Source of the DNA: Streptomyces griseoloalbus
Lineage (GTDB): Bacteria > Actinomycetota > Actinomycetes > Streptomycetales > Streptomycetaceae
NCBI GenBank assembly: GCA_014650015.1
Contig: BMUD01000007.1
Location: 231,375 to 295,374 of the forward strand
Reading direction: 5' to 3'
DNA: 64,000 bases
Of this stretch, positions 18,968-26,668 are shown in pieces (position 1 is the first letter of the stretch; each line of letters begins with the position of its first letter). The notes beneath the pieces are model-generated. The model did no database searches. It was not told where the DNA came from and worked only from the letters and a program-made list of their open reading frames with translations. Both the position numbers and the translations under genes were made by a program.

Positions 18968-19465
18968 ATGGCGGAACCGAGCGGGACGGCCCGGGACCCG
19001 GAGGCGGTCTCGCGGTTCGTGGAGCACTTCGCGGCCCAGCTGGTGGAGGCCGGGCTGCAGCGGATGCCCGCCCGGGTCTTCGCGGCCCTGCTCGCCTCCG
19101 ACAAGGGGGTGCTGACCTCCGCCGAGCTGGGTGAACAGCTCAAGATCTCACCGGCCGCGGTCTCCGGTGCGGTGCGCTATCTGGCCCAGGTCCGCATGGT
19201 GTCGCGGGAACGGGAGCCCGGATCGCGCCGCGAGCGGTACCGGGTCCACGGCGACCAGTGGTACGAGGCGCTCACCAACCGCGAGGCCATCCTCAAGCGC
19301 TGGGAGGACGCCCTCCGGGAGGGCGTGACCAGCCTGGGCGCCGACACCCCGGCGGGCCGCCGGCTGGAGGAGACCCTGGCCTTCTTCGAGTTCGTCGACC
19401 AGGAGGTCGCGGCGATGATGGAACGCTGGCGGGCGCATCGGGAGCAGCGGTTCGGGCGCGGGTGA
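18968..19465 (+). CDS. MarR/GbsR-family transcriptional regulator
   Basis: A 165-residue regulator. The winged helix-turn-helix spans about residues 38-95 (RVFAALLASDKGVLTSAELGEQLKISPAAVSGAVRYLAQVRMVSREREPGSRRERYRV). The C-terminal helices form a dimerisation part. ATG 18968 follows ggggaga at nine bases and is preferred to GTG 18944. It is divergent from the ABC exporter and very probably represses it and itself, with a ligand exported by the pump as likely inducer. Confidence 0.88.
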   Translation: MAEPSGTARDPEAVSRFVEHFAAQLVEAGLQRMPARVFAALLASDKGVLTSAELGEQLKISPAAVSGAVRYLAQVRMVSREREPGSRRERYRVHGDQWYEALTNREAILKRWEDALREGVTSLGADTPAGRRLEETLAFFEFVDQEVAAMMERWRAHREQRFGRG

Positions 19466-19634
19466 AGGGCGACCGGGGAGCGGGCACTCCCGCGTGACTG
19501 ATCGGGTACTCAAGTGGTGACTGGTCCGCGTTGAGGGGAGGGCGCATGATGCGGCGAGAAGCCGCCGATTCCCGCGCCGTTCGACTGCCTGCCGGACACG
19601 GCCGGGTTCGAGGCCCCCTGACCCGGCGCGTCCG

Positions 19635-20489
19635 CTACCTCGCCGGCAGGACGAGGCCCCAGGCCGCCTCCCGCACCACCCACGTCCGCGTCCGCACCGG
19701 CCCCGAGACGACCGCGTCCGCCCGGTAGCGGAAGTGCGCGCCCGACACGGTCACCGTGCGGCCTTCGGCCGACAGCGGGGACGCCTCCGCGCCGACCGAC
19801 GCCGGTCGTACCTCCACCCGGGCCGCCCCGGAGACACCGGGCACGACCGAGACGCCCTCCACCGGCTGCCCCAGGTCGACGAGCGTCTTCCCGTCGACCT
19901 CCACCCGCAGCCGTGCCGGTCCCGCCTCGGGCGCGGACACGATTCCGGACGGCCGCGCCGGCACCAGGGTCCGCACGAATGACCGGCACGTCCGCAGCCA
20001 CGGATGCCCCGCCCCGTCGGCCGCCACCTCCCGCAACGGCGTCACGCCCCCGACCGGCGGGATCCGCAGGGTGCCGAGGACCACCCCGTCGCTGTCGTCC
20101 ACCAGCAGGTCCATCCACCGCTCGGTCCCGTCCAGCACGGCCCGCGCCGCGGCCACCGCCCCCGTCGGCACCCCCAGCGACCGGGCGAGCGACAGCGCGG
20201 ACCCCACCGGCACCAGCGACAGCGCGCAGTCGGCCAGTTCCCGCTGCCGGTGCAGCAGCCCCACCGCCCGCACCAGGGCCCGGTCGTCGCCGATCACCAC
20301 CGGCCGTCGCGACCCGCGCCGCACCAGCGCCCGGGCGAACTCCTCGGGACCGTCCGGCAGGCACACCTTCGTACCCGCCGCACCGGCGCCGAGCACGTCT
20401 TTCGCGATGCGGACGGACTCGCCGTCCGTCCGACGGGCGACCGGATCGATGACCACCAGGAGCTGATCGGACGTCGCGGAAGTCGCCAC
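19635..20489 (-). CDS. diacylglycerol kinase-like protein with degenerate catalytic motif
   Basis: A 284-residue protein with the fold pattern of the diacylglycerol/sphingosine kinase family: DQLLVVIDPVARRTDG at the start, a nucleotide-loop region VVIGDDRALVRAV and VPVGSALSLARSLGVP. Active kinases have GGDGT and PxGTGNDLAR at these places. Here they read GDDRA and PVGSALSLAR, so catalysis is doubtful. GTG 20489 was chosen because the open frame further upstream runs through the purA leader region. It is divergent from purA. Confidence 0.75.
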   Translation of the reverse strand: MATSATSDQLLVVIDPVARRTDGESVRIAKDVLGAGAAGTKVCLPDGPEEFARALVRRGSRRPVVIGDDRALVRAVGLLHRQRELADCALSLVPVGSALSLARSLGVPTGAVAAARAVLDGTERWMDLLVDDSDGVVLGTLRIPPVGGVTPLREVAADGAGHPWLRTCRSFVRTLVPARPSGIVSAPEAGPARLRVEVDGKTLVDLGQPVEGVSVVPGVSGAARVEVRPASVGAEASPLSAEGRTVTVSGAHFRYRADAVVSGPVRTRTWVVREAAWGLVLPAR

Positions 20490-20530
20490 CTCGGCCCTGC
20501 CTCGCTTCCTCGGGTAGCATCGGTGTGCAA

Positions 20531-20560
20531 GAGCCCCTTGCGCTATTGCGCCAGGGGCTT
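20531..20560 (+). promoter_or_regulatory. hairpin in the purA upstream region
   Basis: Arms agcccct (20532-20538) and aggggct (20553-20559) enclose cgc (20541-20543) and gcg (20548-20550). It lies about 125 bases before the purA start and just after a possible -10 element (tagcat, 20514-20519), so it would sit near the 5' end of a purA leader RNA. Confidence 0.4.
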
Positions 20561-20683
20561 CGTCTATTCCGGGGCATCCGGTCCGACGGTTGGCGGCCAA
20601 CGACGGTCGCGGTGCACGCGGCGGAGATCCTCCGTGTGCGCCCCTGACCTTGGACATGCCCCGCCCGGAAGGGGTGTACGCGC

Positions 20684-21967
20684 GTGCCCGCACTTGTGCT
20701 GCTCGGTGCTCAGTGGGGTGACGAAGGCAAGGGAAAGGCGACGGACCTGCTCGGTGGTTCCGTCGACTATGTGGTGCGCTACCAGGGCGGCAACAACGCC
20801 GGCCACACGGTAGTCGTGGGCGACCAGAAGTACGCCCTGCACCTGCTCCCTTCCGGAATCCTGTCTCCCGGCTGCACGCCGGTCATCGGCAACGGTGTCG
20901 TCGTCGACCCGTCGGTCCTGCTCTCCGAGCTGAGCGGTCTGAACGAGCGCGGCGTCGACACGTCCAAGCTCCTGATCAGCGGAAACGCTCACATCATCAC
21001 GCCGTTCAACGTGACGGTGGACAAGGTGACCGAGCGCTTCCTCGGCAAGCGGAAGATCGGCACCACGGGCCGGGGCATCGGCCCGACCTACGCCGACAAG
21101 ATCAACCGTGTCGGCATCCGCGTCCAGGACCTGTACGACGAGTCGATCCTGACCCAGAAGGTCGAAGCGGCGCTCGACGTCAAGAACCAGATGCTCACCA
21201 AGCTCTACAACCGGCGCGCGATCGCCGTGGAGCAGGTCGTCGAGGAGCTGCTCGGCTACGCGGACAAGCTCGCGCCGTACGTCTCCGACACGGTGCTGGT
21301 GCTGAACCAGGCGCTGGAGCAGGACAAGGTGGTCCTCTTCGAGGGCGGCCAGGGCACGCTGCTCGACATCGACCACGGCACGTACCCCTTCGTCACCTCG
21401 TCGAACCCGACCGCGGGCGGCGCCTGCACCGGTGCCGGCGTGGGCCCGACGAAGATCAGCCGCGTCATCGGCATCCTCAAGGCGTACACGACCCGCGTCG
21501 GCGCCGGCCCGTTCCCGACCGAGCTGTTCGACGAGGACGGCGAGGCGCTGCGCCGCATCGGCGGCGAGCGGGGTGTCACCACCGGTCGCGACCGCCGCTG
21601 CGGCTGGTTCGACGCGGTGATCGCCCGCTACGCCACCCGCGTCAACGGCCTGACCGACTTCTTCCTCACCAAGCTCGACGTCCTCACCGGGTGGGAGCAG
21701 ATCCCGGTCTGCGTGGCGTACGAGATCGACGGCAAGCGCGTCGAGGAGCTGCCGTACTCGCAGACGGACTTCCACCACGCGAAGCCCGTCTACGAGATGC
21801 TGCCCGGCTGGTCCGAGGACATCTCGAAGGCGAAGTCGTTCTCCGACCTGCCGAAGAACGCCCAGAGCTACGTCAAGGCGCTGGAGGAGATGTCCGGCGC
21901 CCCGATCTCCGCGATCGGCGTGGGCCCGGGCCGCGACGAGACGATCGAGATCAACTCGTTCCTCTGA
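20684..21967 (+). CDS. purA: adenylosuccinate synthetase
   Basis: GTP-dependent enzyme joining IMP and aspartate to form adenylosuccinate, the committed step to AMP. The 427 residues have the P-loop [10 protein letters not shown] at 12-21, [43 protein letters not shown] and [12 protein letters not shown], all standard. GTG 20684 follows gaagggg. The last codons (through INSFL) are copied exactly 2.6 kb downstream. The present stop TGA and the hairpin after it belong to the inserted DNA, not to the ancestral 3' flank. Confidence 0.97.
   Translation: MPALVLLGAQWGDEGKGKATDLLGGSVDYVVRYQGGNNAGHTVVVGDQKYALHLLPSGILSPGCTPVIGNGVVVDPSVLLSELSGLNERGVDTSKLLISGNAHIITPFNVTVDKVTERFLGKRKIGTTGRGIGPTYADKINRVGIRVQDLYDESILTQKVEAALDVKNQMLTKLYNRRAIAVEQVVEELLGYADKLAPYVSDTVLVLNQALEQDKVVLFEGGQGTLLDIDHGTYPFVTSSNPTAGGACTGAGVGPTKISRVIGILKAYTTRVGAGPFPTELFDEDGEALRRIGGERGVTTGRDRRCGWFDAVIARYATRVNGLTDFFLTKLDVLTGWEQIPVCVAYEIDGKRVEELPYSQTDFHHAKPVYEMLPGWSEDISKAKSFSDLPKNAQSYVKALEEMSGAPISAIGVGPGRDETIEINSFL
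21943..21963 (+). repeat. left copy of 21-bp direct repeat (attL-like) inside the purA 3' end
   Basis: Begins gatcgagatcaactcg and ends ttcct. It encodes the last residues of PurA. It is identical to 24591-24611. Downstream of this copy the frame is completed as ctc-tga. Confidence 0.9.
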
Positions 21968-21997
21968 GTTCTCCCTCCGGGGAGCCAGAGATCAGAT

Positions 21998-22033
21998 GGG
22001 ACGGCCGGTGCGGTGACCTGGGCCGGCCGTCCC
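21998..22033 (+). terminator. hairpin supplied by the insertion after purA
   Basis: gggacggccgg (21998-22008) pairs perfectly with ccggccgtccc (22023-22033), loop 14 bases. It replaces the ancestral purA terminator, which now lies at 24643. Confidence 0.7.
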
Positions 22034-22087
22034 GCTCGGGGAGGATCCTCCCTGCACCCGTCATGAAAGAGGCGGGATGCTGCTGAG

Positions 22088-22197
22088 GTGACGGATATTC
22101 CGTGGCACCAGGCGTCGTACTCCGAGCAGGCGGCAAACTGCCTGCAGTCGGCGGCGGTGGACGGGGAGGCGCTGGCCGTCCCGCTCTGGAGTGAGCA
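22088..22197 (+). pseudogene. truncated DUF397 gene
   Basis: From GTG 22088 the frame reads VTDIPWHQASYSEQAANCLQ and continues SAAVDGEALAVPLWSEQ, matching the W-x-K/Q-S-S-Y-S...C-V/L...G...V-x-V pattern of DUF397 proteins. These are small actinobacterial proteins usually paired with an XRE-type regulator and linked to development. Similarity stops where the IS481-like sequence starts, so the 3' half is lost. The partner XRE gene is not present here. Confidence 0.6.
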
Positions 22198-23010
22198 GTG
22201 GCCGGGTCCGCGTGTGGGCCGCCAACTACCGTTGCCCGGACGCCGCGTACATCGACGCGCTTGCCGACGTGGCCCGGGAGCGCGGGCCGCGTTGGTGGGA
22301 CGAGTACCGCATCGGACCGGTGCGGCTGGCTGCTCGTTGCGGCATCGCCGCTTCCACCGTCCACCGCATCCTCGTCCGGCACCACCTGCCCACTCCGGCA
22401 GTCTGCGACCGGGCCACCGGTGCACCTGTGCGACGCCACGAAAGCTCCCGGGCCGGCGAACTGGTCCACATCGACGTCAAGAAGCTCGGCCGTATCCCCG
22501 ACGGCGGCGGCCACAGAGTCCTCGGCCGGGCGGCCGGCAGCCCGAACAGGGACCGCCGCAACGGCGCGGGATACGCCTACCTGCACACCGCCCTGGACGA
22601 CCACACCCGCCTCGCCTACACCGAGGACCTCCGAGGAGAAGGCCGCCACCTGCGCGGCCTTCCTGCTACAAGCAACTGCCTGGTTCGCCCAGCAGGGCGT
22701 CATCGTTGAGCGGGTCCTGACCGACAACGCCTGGGCTCACACCAAGAACACCTGGCGTGACACCTGCCGCGAGCTGGGCATCAGCCCCCGGCTGGACGAG
22801 GCCCTGGCGGCCGCAGACAATCGGCAAGGTCGAACGCTTCCACCGCACCCTGCTCGAGGAGTGGGCCTACCAGCGGCCCTATACCTCAGACACCGAACGC
22901 CGGGCCGCGTTTCCCTACTGGCTGGACTGGTACAACTACCACCGACCCCACACCGGCATCGACGGCAAACCACCCGCCAGCCGCGTCACCAACCTGTCCC
23001 CGTGGCAACG
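22198..23010 (+). pseudogene. IS481-family transposase, frameshifted remnant
   Basis: Transposase similarity is split over three frames. The first part (RERGPRWWDEYRIGPVRLAA, then STVHRILVRH and HIDVKKLGRIP up to LDDHTRLAYTEDL) carries the HTH end and the first catalytic Asp. The second part, in another frame, has QQGVIVERVLTDNAWAHTKN with the second Asp. The third has GKVERFHRTLLEEWAYQRPY with the catalytic Glu, and WLDWYNYHRPHTG. The usual N-terminal helix-turn-helix is missing. Two frameshifts near 22625 and 22815 make it inactive. The 3' end abuts the convergent VanZ-like gene. Confidence 0.85.
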
Positions 23011-23011
23011 A

Positions 23012-24235
23012 TCAGTCGACTGTGACCACTTTCCCGGTGACCGCATCGACGAACACGTCTGAGTTCTTTGTTCCGACCATCCATACAGGAGTCCAGCTAC
23101 CTTTCACCTGCTGTGCCAGAAGCACGGCGGCGCTTTCCTCTCCATGTGCATCGCGAACAATGGCGCGGGCCTCCTCCTCGGTTACTTCTGGTGCAGGCAT
23201 TACCGGATCGGAGACGGGACGGTGGGTGAATCCCATGACTCTGCCGGCTCCTGTCACGCTGATGTCCAGGCGCATGGGCATCATCAGGCCGTCGCGATAC
23301 CGCCGAAAGGTCAATTGGTACAGCGGTTCCTCGTCTCCGATGATGTCCAGGGACACGTCGCTTCCCTTGAGTGATGCGGGAAACCAGTGCTGCGCGAAGG
23401 CCTCGCCCTTTTTGCGGATTTCTTTTTGAGTCAGCCCACCGGGTTCCGAATGCATCTGGGAGGACCAGGCTTGCAGAAGCTGTTTGTTCGGCCAAGTTGC
23501 GATGAGGTGGCCCTTGTCGGTGGTGACCGTTACCTTGACCTGTGTGTCTGTGTACCGCTCTTCTTTTTGCTGCTGAATTTCGGAGCCCGGGAAAATCTCT
23601 TCGAGCACGTGGGCAATCCATGCGTCTGAGCCTTCCATCGCCTTCGCATGGCGCTCGGCGCGTTGCTGCGGTGCCACCGCGTCATCCGGTGTGATGCCGT
23701 AGGCAAAGGCCGCGGTGACAAGGGCTCCACCGGCGAGGGCAGTGCCGGCTGCCCAGAGGCTGTCCTTGAAGCGAGGGCGTCGCCACGCCAGGACGACACC
23801 CAGTAGGGCGCCCAAGGAGTTGGCGGCAAGATCCGTGACGCTGCACGAGCGGCCGAAGTCGCCTTCCGCCTGGATCAACTCCACGCCGGCCGAGGCCAGC
23901 CCAAGGAGGATCGCGATAGTGGCCGGCCGGTTGAAGGTCTTTGTCGCGCAGTATCCGAGAGGGGCGAAAAGCAGGACGTTGAGCCATGCGCTCACCGAGG
24001 TCAGGGCGGGCAGGAGTGAGCCGGTGTCACAGAAGCCGCTGACCCCTGCTCCCCCACCAGAGGGGAGCAGGGTGACCGCGATGGCGGCAGCGGTGAAGAC
24101 TCCCAGTGACAGAGGCCAACCGGCTGGTTTTCCAGCCAGCCGCGCTGCGAGGAGCATGCCACCGCCGAGCAGCGTAGCCAGGAGGAGAAACCAGGGGATC
24201 AAGTCCGGGACGGCCTTGATGGATGCCTCGATCAC
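23012..24235 (-). CDS. VanZ-like membrane protein with extracytoplasmic PepSY-like C-terminus
   Basis: A 407-residue protein. The first 195 residues hold about six TM helices with VanZ-type features: FAPLGYCATKTF, then GVELIQ and SVTDLAANSLGALLGVVLAW. The C-terminal 200 residues are hydrophilic and rich in Lys and Glu. They end in EVTEEEARAIVRDAHGEES and DVFVDAVTGKVVTVD, which resembles a PepSY repeat. VanZ itself lowers teicoplanin sensitivity; other members have no known role. GC is lower than in neighbouring genes, consistent with acquisition. The start GTG 24235 has only a weak ribosome site. The 3' end meets the IS481 remnant, so the original C-terminus may be altered. Confidence 0.72.
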   Translation of the reverse strand: MIEASIKAVPDLIPWFLLLATLLGGGMLLAARLAGKPAGWPLSLGVFTAAAIAVTLLPSGGGAGVSGFCDTGSLLPALTSVSAWLNVLLFAPLGYCATKTFNRPATIAILLGLASAGVELIQAEGDFGRSCSVTDLAANSLGALLGVVLAWRRPRFKDSLWAAGTALAGGALVTAAFAYGITPDDAVAPQQRAERHAKAMEGSDAWIAHVLEEIFPGSEIQQQKEERYTDTQVKVTVTTDKGHLIATWPNKQLLQAWSSQMHSEPGGLTQKEIRKKGEAFAQHWFPASLKGSDVSLDIIGDEEPLYQLTFRRYRDGLMMPMRLDISVTGAGRVMGFTHRPVSDPVMPAPEVTEEEARAIVRDAHGEESAAVLLAQQVKGSWTPVWMVGTKNSDVFVDAVTGKVVTVD

Positions 24236-24257
24236 CGTTGGATCTTTCTCGGTCGAA

Positions 24258-24602
24258 TCAGCAGAAGTGCACGGTCGGGGTGTACCAGGGGCCCCCGTTG
24301 CTGGCCTTCATCTTGCCGGTGGCCTTGCAGTTATAGGCGTACTTTGCCTTGCTCTGACCGCCGAAGGAGTGGGAGACGGTCTGCCCGGCAGAGACCGACT
24401 TGTTGCCGCTGTACCAGGATCCCTCAACCGTCTCCTGGCCGAGCTGAACGGTTACCTTGCTGCCTCCAGTCTTCTTGTACTTGGTGGCGCCGTAGAAAAG
24501 GGTGGAGTTTCCGGTCACCTCGGAGCCGTCGAGGGCTTCGTAGTACAAAGTCCCGTTGCTCATCTCCGTTTCGGTGCTGGCAGCCCACGAGATCGAGATC
24601 AA
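24258..24602 (-). CDS. small Thr/Ser/Tyr-rich protein of unknown function whose start lies in the att-like repeat
   Basis: 114 residues from TTG 24602, or 101 from ATG 24563. It is rich in Gly, Ser, Thr and Tyr (GTLYYEALDGSEVTGNSTLF region) with Cys near the end (YNCKATGKM and a terminal FC), which looks like a secreted beta-rich protein. No signal peptide is present with either start. The TTG and an agga ribosome site lie within the right-hand 21-bp repeat. So the true 5' end, perhaps with a signal peptide, may have been cut off at integration. It is 22 bases upstream of the VanZ-like gene and probably in its operon. Confidence 0.5.
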   Translation of the reverse strand: MISISWAASTETEMSNGTLYYEALDGSEVTGNSTLFYGATKYKKTGGSKVTVQLGQETVEGSWYSGNKSVSAGQTVSHSFGGQSKAKYAYNCKATGKMKASNGGPWYTPTVHFC

Positions 24603-24611
24603 CTCGTTCCT
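24591..24611 (+). repeat. right copy of 21-bp direct repeat (attR-like)
   Basis: Identical to 21943-21963. Followed by gtag, so that joining the left copy to this flank would give PurA ending in the same Leu followed by TAG. Confidence 0.9.
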
Positions 24612-24642
24612 GTAGGCCCCGCGGACCGAGTGGTGCGCGTCG

Positions 24643-24673
24643 CGTCCCGGTGACCCTCGTGGTCGCCGGGACG
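24643..24673 (+). terminator. displaced ancestral purA terminator
   Basis: cgtcccggtgacc (24643-24655) pairs with ggtcgccgggacg (24661-24673) with one mismatch, loop ctcgt, followed by ttt. It lies 32 bases after the right repeat, the position expected for the purA terminator before insertion. Confidence 0.75.
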
Positions 24674-24760
24674 TTTCACGTACCGGGCGGGGGAGGCGCT
24701 CCCCATAACGGGCATATGCTGAGATTCGGTGCGTGCATCGACCGGAAGAAGGTGAGTGCG

Positions 24761-25051
24761 ATGCGCGTGTTGCTCATGGCCACCCTGGACACGCAGAGGT
24801 CGAACGAGCTCATGAACGACGGGAAGATGCCCGAGGTGATGAAGGGCGTCTTCGACCGGCTCCAGCCGGAAGCCGCCTACTTCGGCCCGGTGCGGGGGCA
24901 GCGGACGGTCCTGCTGGTCTTCGACATGACGGACAGCTCGGAACTGCCCCCGGCCGGCGACCCGTTCTTCACCGAGATGAACGCCCGCGTCGAGGTGACC
25001 CCGATCATGAACGCGGAGGACCTGCAGAAGGGACTCTCGCAGCTGCGGTGA
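24761..25051 (+). CDS. small conserved hypothetical protein, DUF3303-like
   Basis: A 96-residue soluble protein (MRVLLMATLDTQRSNELMND...). The pattern of a beta strand, a helix, EAAYFGPVRGQRTVLLVFDMTDSSELP and ARVEVTPIMNAEDLQKGL fits a single ferredoxin-like alpha/beta barrel of the kind found in small stress-type or monooxygenase-like families. No catalytic residues are evident. ATG 24761 follows gaaggtgag. It was the natural downstream neighbour of purA before the insertion. Confidence 0.7.
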   Translation: MRVLLMATLDTQRSNELMNDGKMPEVMKGVFDRLQPEAAYFGPVRGQRTVLLVFDMTDSSELPPAGDPFFTEMNARVEVTPIMNAEDLQKGLSQLR

Positions 25052-25054
25052 CGC

Positions 25055-25726
25055 TCAGCTGAAAACGATCATCGACCCCTGCGCCAGACTCCGTGTCGCC
25101 GCCGCGTGCAGGCCCAGCCACACATGGCGTTCACGGGCGAAGGGGCTGGGATCGTACGGGGCCGGGACGGCCGGCTCCTCCAGATCCGTCGGGCCGTGCG
25201 GGGGCTCGGGCGCCGCCGGGGGGTTCGCCGGGTCGATGCCGAGGGACGGGGCGACCAGCTCCAGTTCCCGCAGCAGCGCGTGGGAGGAACCCAACGGGCC
25301 GCCGCCCGCGAGCAGTTCGTCGCTGGAGAGCGGCTGCGGGAAGTCGACGGGGACGTAGGCGCCCGCGTGGTCGTAGTGCCAGACGAGGTGCGACCGCTGC
25401 GCCGTGGTCTCGAACATCTCCAGCAACTGCTCGTAGTCGCCGCCCAGTTCGTCCACCGGCGTGACCGGCAGCCCGCACACCTGGAGTAGATACACGCGCC
25501 GCAGGAAGTGCAGCGCGTCGTAGTCGAACCCCGCGACCGGGGCCACCTCGCCGGACAGTCCCGGCATGTACTGGTACACCGGCACCGGTGGCAGCCCCGC
25601 GTCGGCGAGCACGGTGTTGTACTGCGCGAGTTCCTCGGCGAACGGATTGTCGGGCGTGTGGCACAACACGTCGACGAGCGGTACCAGCCACAGGTCACAG
25701 GCCAAAGAGGGCTCCTCACTCAGCAC
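25055..25726 (-). CDS. hypothetical protein
   Basis: A 223-residue acidic soluble protein beginning MLSEEPSLACDLWLVPLVDVLCHTPDNPF. No membrane segment and no motif I recognise. The C-terminal third is Pro-rich (ANPPAAPEPPHGPTDLEEP). It starts at GTG 25726. It is convergent with the small gene at 24761, the stops being only three bases apart, and it follows the GntR-type regulator gene in the same direction at 23 bases. The two may therefore be co-transcribed. Confidence 0.65.
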   Translation of the reverse strand: MLSEEPSLACDLWLVPLVDVLCHTPDNPFAEELAQYNTVLADAGLPPVPVYQYMPGLSGEVAPVAGFDYDALHFLRRVYLLQVCGLPVTPVDELGGDYEQLLEMFETTAQRSHLVWHYDHAGAYVPVDFPQPLSSDELLAGGGPLGSSHALLRELELVAPSLGIDPANPPAAPEPPHGPTDLEEPAVPAPYDPSPFARERHVWLGLHAAATRSLAQGSMIVFS

Positions 25727-25749
25727 GGTCGTCGGGATGGTCGTCGTGG

Positions 25750-26511
25750 TCAGGGAAGCGTATCGGCGCCCGGCGGGGGCGACTCCCGTCGTGCAGGTCC
25801 CTTACCCATACCACCGGCCGTCAGCCCTTCGACGAGGGAGAGCGAGTGTGTGTTGTACGACTCGACGATCGCGCGGGCGGCATCGGCGTCACGACGCGAC
25901 AACGCATCGACCAGATCGGTGTGTTCGGACCACAGCAGTCCCCGGAGATCGGGCAGCCGCCGCAGATGCTGCACCACACACACCCACGTCTGGACACGCA
26001 GCCGGTGCAGAAAGTCGGTGAGGTACGGGTTGCCGAACACGGACCCGAGTTCGCGCCAGAAGCGCAGGTCGTAGCCGATCAGCACGGTGACCTCCCCGGC
26101 GAGGGCCGCGCGCTGCGCCTCCTCGCCGCGTCTGCGCACCCCGGCGAGGGTGGCGGCGATCCGGGGCGTGTCCGGCTGGAGATGGGACATGTGGCCGACG
26201 GTCAGCGCGTGGAACATCCCGTCGGTCACCAGGCTGCGGGCCTCGATCATGCCGCGGAAGTCGTCGACGGAGTACTCGTGCACCCGGAAGCCCCGGTGCT
26301 GGTCGGCGTCGAGCAGCCCCTGCGCCGACAGGTCGACCAGCGCCTCCCGGACGGGGGTCGCGGACACCCCGTACTGGTCGGCGATCTCCTTGACGGTGAA
26401 TTCCTGCCCCGGCTGGAGCCGCCCGGCCAGCACCTCGTCACGGAGCGCGTCGGCGATCTGCTGCCGCAGGGTGCTGCGGGTCACGGCGCCGTTGCCGCGG
26501 ATGCCGGGCAT
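25750..26511 (-). CDS. GntR-family (FadR/FCD) transcriptional regulator
   Basis: A 253-residue regulator. The winged helix-turn-helix covers about residues 12-75 (TLRQQIADALRDEVLAGRLQPGQEFTVKEIADQYGVSATPVREAL). The C-terminal all-helical FCD ligand domain runs from about 90 to 230, with metal-ligand candidates in EARSLVTD, DLRFWRELG and SEHTDLVDAL. ATG 26511 follows gggaga and is preferred to the longer open frame. The aminotransferase gene lies just upstream in the same direction and may be a target. Confidence 0.9.
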   Translation of the reverse strand: MPGIRGNGAVTRSTLRQQIADALRDEVLAGRLQPGQEFTVKEIADQYGVSATPVREALVDLSAQGLLDADQHRGFRVHEYSVDDFRGMIEARSLVTDGMFHALTVGHMSHLQPDTPRIAATLAGVRRRGEEAQRAALAGEVTVLIGYDLRFWRELGSVFGNPYLTDFLHRLRVQTWVCVVQHLRRLPDLRGLLWSEHTDLVDALSRRDADAARAIVESYNTHSLSLVEGLTAGGMGKGPARRESPPPGADTLP

Positions 26512-26668
26512 GGTCGGGGCGTCTCCCTCGTCGCGTTCGAGTGACGTGCACACAAAGGTCCACGAGCACGCCACCTTACGCGGTCGGGTGGGTACGGGGC
26601 GTTCGGAAAGCGCGAGGGGAGACCCGCCTTGCGCCGTTCCGTCCCGGTCACGCCCTCGCCCCGGGCGG

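Larger units (their letters stand above)
21964..24611. mobile_element. 2.65-kb insertion at the purA 3' end bounded by 21-bp direct repeats
   Basis: The interval from the end of the left repeat to the end of the right repeat holds a new stop and hairpin for purA, a DUF397 gene remnant, a broken IS481-family transposase, a VanZ-like gene and a small gene. Several stretches are visibly less GC-rich than the flanks. The right copy is followed by g-tag, which would also complete PurA as Leu-stop, and then by a strong terminator. This is the pattern left by site-specific integration into a gene end. No integrase remains, so it may be a decayed or deleted element. Confidence 0.75.

Noticed and set aside
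19531-19728. Plus-strand small ORF with a good ribosome site before ATG 19546
   Set aside because: Arg-rich composition and overlap with the 3' part of the diacylglycerol-kinase-like gene on the other strand; no similarity recognised.
21690-22086. Plus-strand ORF running across the end of purA into the insertion
   Set aside because: It is a frame shadow of purA at its start and has Arg/Gly-rich composition; purA itself ends at 21967.
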